From positions 408,492 to 472,491 of the forward strand of contig VXCM01000438.1 of the NCBI GenBank assembly GCA_014773175.1: 64,000 nt of DNA. Direction: 5' to 3'. Positions 60,053 through 64,000 of the stretch are shown here, one piece after another. Every line of letters starts with the position of its first letter. The stretch's first letter is position 1. The notes under the pieces are model-generated. The model did no database searches. It was not told where the DNA came from and saw only the letters and a program-made list of their open reading frames with translations. A program made the translations under genes and the position numbers. This DNA is from Lucifuga dentata (Eukaryota > Chordata > Actinopteri > Ophidiiformes > Bythitidae).

Positions 60053-63000
60053 TGTGAGAGCACAGATGAGCTTAGATGTAGATTATTACAGCAAATTTAA
60101 TCATTATGTTGAATGCCTTATTAGGTTAATATATCAAAGTTAACAGTCTCAATAATTATGTTGAAATGGGCCAAACAGGGACAAGCTGCCTTATTAAAGA
60201 GGAATAGTGGTCACTATTAGAATATAACCAGAAGGGATAGCATGGATTTGATGCAGTATGCTGAAAAATACTGCTAATCTGCATGCAATATACAGTAAAT
60301 CACTTTTACAGTTTCAAAGCTAAAGTCCTCTTCTGTGAAGTGTTTAAGTGATATTTGAATCAGATAGGTGTGTAATTTGAAATAATTATCACATAGAATT
60401 ATCACCCAACTTTGCAGTTTTACACAGCTTTTAGCTCATTCGTGGATTTGCAGCCAACACGTAGGCGATGTGGTTGAGTCCCTTGGCTCTCATCAACCCC
60501 ACAATAGGCATTTGCTGTTAGTCATTTCAAGCAAGTCCCGGCAATCCCACTGTACCCCACAGAGTTGGTTGGTGAAGAAAATCAAGCATCGTAAAGCTAA
60601 AGACCCAGACATTCTTCGCAGGAGCTGGAGGATCAAACAAGAACTCAGATGGTCACAAACATGACTCCAGTGGGTTGATAATGATGCTCTGTGTGTGCTA
60701 GATGTATAAGTAAGAATGTTTGCTAAGGCTTTAGTCATAACAATATTGATAAGCTGACAGGATGTCTGTGCTTTGCTTGTATGTCTGTCAGCTTTTTTTT
60801 TTTTTTTTTTTTNGGGGGGTGTCCTGCCCTTGGCCAATGTAGTTTTGCAGTTATTTATTTGAGTTATTTTGTCTGCCATCTGTATTTGTTCAGTTTTAGT
60901 TTAAGTGTATCTGCACTTAATGGCTGGACAGAGTTTAGAAGTACAGTACTTACTGGCAATCTTTTCTCTGTAGGCAGCCTTTGTTTTACAGTGGTTGTTA
61001 ATGACTTTAAATAAATAATGACTGTGGTTATTTGTTTTTTCTTTGTAATGGAATGCAAACCCAGTAATGAACTGACAGAGCAATGCAGGCTGCCAGTGGG
61101 AGCAGAAGCCCTGTGGACTCATGAAAGAGTTTCCACTCCTGAATTTGGCTTTCTCGAGTGCAGGGAGGACAGCTGGGCAGCACGCATCCTGTTTATGTCC
61201 TTAAGGGGCAGAGGAAGCAAGCTGCACTGTTGCAATCGATCCGAAATTGTTGGAAAATTGTGGCTCACCAGGAGGGTATTGTGGTATACTGCTGATTTCA
61301 TGTTGTAGCATTCGTTACGGTCAGAGGTGACAGATCACAGTTGACCCCAGTTTGTCTTAGGTCTTTTGGCAGAGGAGATGGAAGTGCTGCCTTGGAAGCC
61401 AGCTGGTGATGGCGTTCCTTCAGATTGGGTGGCAGATGGCCCTGGCAGCATCACCATGCAGCCCGTGATGTAAACTGCCACCTATAAGAGTGGATGAGTC
61501 GGCAGGCATGCAGGCAGGTATACAGGCAGACAGCCAGTGGAGCAGAACCAAAAAAGGGAGATGCCAACTCTAAGACAGGCTATGTCTCCAGAAGACATTC
61601 CTCTGCACTAAAATTTTCCAAACCAACTTTATTCAAATGAAACTTCACAAAGCAAGCTGGTGAAAGCCGATTCGAGGAGAATTGAGCCTTACTTTAACGA
61701 TGACAAAACTATTAAATTGCTTCCCAATATGACACTGTCTCTGAGATGAGAATTTTCCTAAAAGTCATACTGATATGTATGGAATGCTAATAATTCATTT
61801 AAGCCAGAGAGCTCATTTCACTCTTTTCTTCCCACTAGCTTTGAATATTCTTTGTCTCCCAGATGACTTTTGATGAAGACGGCATTTAATTTGGACTTCC
61901 TGTGTCTGGGTCATGACATGACTTGGGCTAAGAGCACATTATGAGATTTGTTTTTATTGGCTGGGGAATAGAGAGGGAAACTGATACTGAGGAGATTCCT
62001 CAGGTTTTGTATCCTCTTACAGTACTTTTTCCCCTCGTTTCCTTCACACTGGCGGAGGGCCCTTCAATATTACTTTGTATGCAGAAAAACACATCAGCAA
62101 AAGAGATAGACTTTAAACTGAGTATAAGAATGTCTGCATATCTTCAACGGGTATCTTGTATTTATCACCACAGTATGCCAGAGGAAAGAATTCATGTTAT
62201 GGGCTGAATGAAATATTGCTTCCTGGTTGTGTTTTATAGACCTTCTGGATGTGTCATCTGCATCATGTGCATCTGGAGAGGATCACACTGCTTTACTCTT
62301 CAGTGTTACTGAATGTATGAAGTAGTAAAAGACACACCGAGTTGTTGTGTCAGTTGACACAGAAAACGCTGTTAGATGGAGGATGTGTCTCCATTAATAA
62401 CGCTCACTGGGCCTATGTGTGAAAAAGAATCTGCTGTGAGACAGGAAATCAGCTCTGACAGAGTGTTTAGTGTGCTTCTCCCAAGTGGCGTGTTGCAAGG
62501 CCACTGCCTGGGTGTTTTGGTACCCACTTCGCCACAGGAGGCCCAGATAATGATCTGACTTTTAAGAATCTAATTCTCTCGTCTCTTCCATGCTGCCATT
62601 CTGCAACGTGCAACCCTGAGTTTTCACCTTAAATCATCTAACTCTCAGTTGGCTCTAAACTTCAAACAAATGCAACTCCCAGAAAGAGTTAGAGAGACAC
62701 AGAGAGATGAAGACTGGCTGCTTTCACAACCTATTAAAATGCCTCATTGCTTTAGCAGCGGTGACTTTATGTTGCTGCTGTTGCATATTGTTGTCTTAAC
62801 TGCAGTTTAAATCCGTTCTCAGGAGAGAATGGACAAGGCATGGAGGAAAATGACTTTTGAAGAAGTGCAGAGCCCTGCTGTATCCTGAAGATGCAAAGCA
62901 TGACATTCCAGCAGAGCAGAGGATAAGCAGAACACTTTACTGTTTATTCAAATCATCTGGTTCATGCAGGCATCTTATAAGACTGATGGGCTGAAGAAGT

Positions 63001-63413
63001 CCTGAACATTGGGGATTATTGTGGACCTCTAAATACACAAACATGCATACTTTAGGCCACATTTACACCATGCATTAAAACATGATAAGGACATCTAATG
63101 TCCAGACATTTACACCTTGCTTGATTTTTCCAACATTGTTATTGGATCTCACCAGGGTTATGTGGTTCAGCATACTATTAATGCCCGTGTTTCCTTCTTT
63201 TTTCACAGATGAGCATATACTTTTTTAAAATAACTTTTTGCATGGGCTGTCAATGCATTGCAGTCTGGCTCTGCACACATTTACATCTTGCATCAATATG
63301 TGTTTTACCTTATATGGGTAATATCCAGATACAGTCTGCATTTTAATGCACAGTGTAAATGGGGGCCTTATAGTCTGCTGAGCTCAAACTTTCACAAAAT
63401 CAAAGTAGTCACT

Positions 63414-63459
63414 AATATATATATATATATATACATACACACACACACACACACACACA
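63414..63459. repeat. (TA)n(CA)n microsatellite
   Basis: About 10 TA units, a short ATACAT bridge and about 11 CA units. Confidence 0.95.
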
Positions 63460-64000
63460 TATAGCTGTATATCTTAAGTGAAGTTTGGTTAAATGCTTGG
63501 CTATGTGCATAGAGTATAAAGCTCTATATTTGTCTGTTGTTAGCTGTACAGTCATGGTTGACTTTCCATCATGTATCTTTGCTCTGCTTGTCTCAGAGAG
63601 CAGCAGATGGCTCACACTGCATCATACCTCCATGTTTACTTTGTACTGGCTTTCCACCGTACTCTGCTGCTCAGGCTGTTTCCAATTACTCTAAAATGAA
63701 TCAGTTCAGTGTTTGAATTCATCATTAGGGAAAACATGGATTCACAAACGAGATTACATGTTCCTGAGAAAGTACACCATTAAAGTTTGGAAAACTCTGA
63801 TAAACTTGATCAGCTTCTGTCAGATGGAAAGTTACTTCTTGTATTGTCATATTTATCTACCAAAAGCTGTAATTTCATCAGCCGTAGCTCCTCCTTATTG
63901 TTTTCATTTTTTTGTATGAATTTCTCTTACTCATGTTATGCGTTTGTGGAGCTCTCTCTTACGTAAAACTCCTTTGCAGCTTGTTAAAAAAAGAACACTG

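Larger units (their letters stand above)
14944..64000 (+). other. kazn: kazn gene, 5' part (runs off the right edge)
   Basis: Three coding exons (14944-15019, 34179-34336, 54633-54840) join in compatible phases (1, then 0, then 1) and together encode 147 residues plus one base: a short unique start, a linker with PCSLADEDEAFIPGERD, then a predicted helical coiled coil. The remaining exons, including those for VLLREEVSRLQEEV-type coiled coil and the SAM domains of long kazrin, lie beyond 64000. Upstream neighbour prdm2 is in the same orientation, as in human. Confidence 0.85.
54841..64000 (+). other. kazn: kazn intron (5' part)
   Basis: It starts GTGAGT. No continuation of the kazrin coiled coil was found in any frame to the window end. 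It contains the TTAA element (58605-59072), a T run sharing its right flank with that element (60014-60052), a T run ending in N and GGGGGG (60792-60819), and CT, TA and CA tracts. The pyrimidine-rich stretch around 59500-59780 is GC-richer than its surroundings but has no supportable exon. Confidence 0.75.

Noticed and set aside
61018..61308. 96-codon plus-strand frame in the last kazn intron
   Set aside because: It does not match the kazrin continuation and shows no acceptor/donor pair in the required phase.

Overview
The window is nuclear DNA of a ray-finned (teleost) fish. It has spliced vertebrate genes with introns from about 0.1 to 20 kb, AT-rich non-coding sequence packed with microsatellites, and several repeat types typical of teleosts: Tc1-like remnants, the dispersed ACTTTTACTTAAGT-type element, and a fragment with the core GAGGAAGACCTTG. 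The species cannot be told from sequence alone; a percomorph is only a guess. All gene identifications rest on remembered vertebrate protein sequences, not on a search.

Layout. (1) 1-8840: the 3' part of prdm2 (RIZ), plus strand. Positions 1-1982 are intron. A 105-nt exon (1983-2087) joins in phase to one giant exon (2262-6829) that encodes about 1522 residues with eight zinc fingers. The PR (SET-like) domain lies on exons upstream of the window. A 3' region follows, with an optional last exon at 7120 and an AATAAA at 8817. (2) About 8841-14230: intergenic, with a foldback retroelement fragment and one copy of the ACTTTTACTTAAGT element. (3) About 14230 to beyond 64000: the 5' part of kazn (kazrin), plus strand. 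It has a non-coding leader exon, a 110-bp intron, the start-codon exon (14920-15019), then coding exons at 34179-34336 and 54633-54840 separated by introns of 19.2 and 20.3 kb. The fourth coding exon is not in the window. PRDM2 and KAZN are also neighbours in the same orientation on human 1p36, so this is ancestral synteny.

The two genes have no known shared pathway. prdm2 encodes a nuclear zinc-finger regulator and kazn a cytoplasmic coiled-coil scaffold linked to desmosomes and endosomes. They share only position and orientation.

I found no new gene system. The best observations are: a TTAA-flanked palindromic transposon family with a nested copy that shows its target-site duplication; a conserved methionine at the equivalent of the human RIZ2 start; two upstream kazn exons that extend the N-terminus beyond the commonly described human 775-aa form, with a possible second promoter just before the third coding exon; a hammerhead-ribozyme-like motif in the foldback fragment; and five single-N positions, all in low-complexity runs, that probably mark assembly uncertainty.
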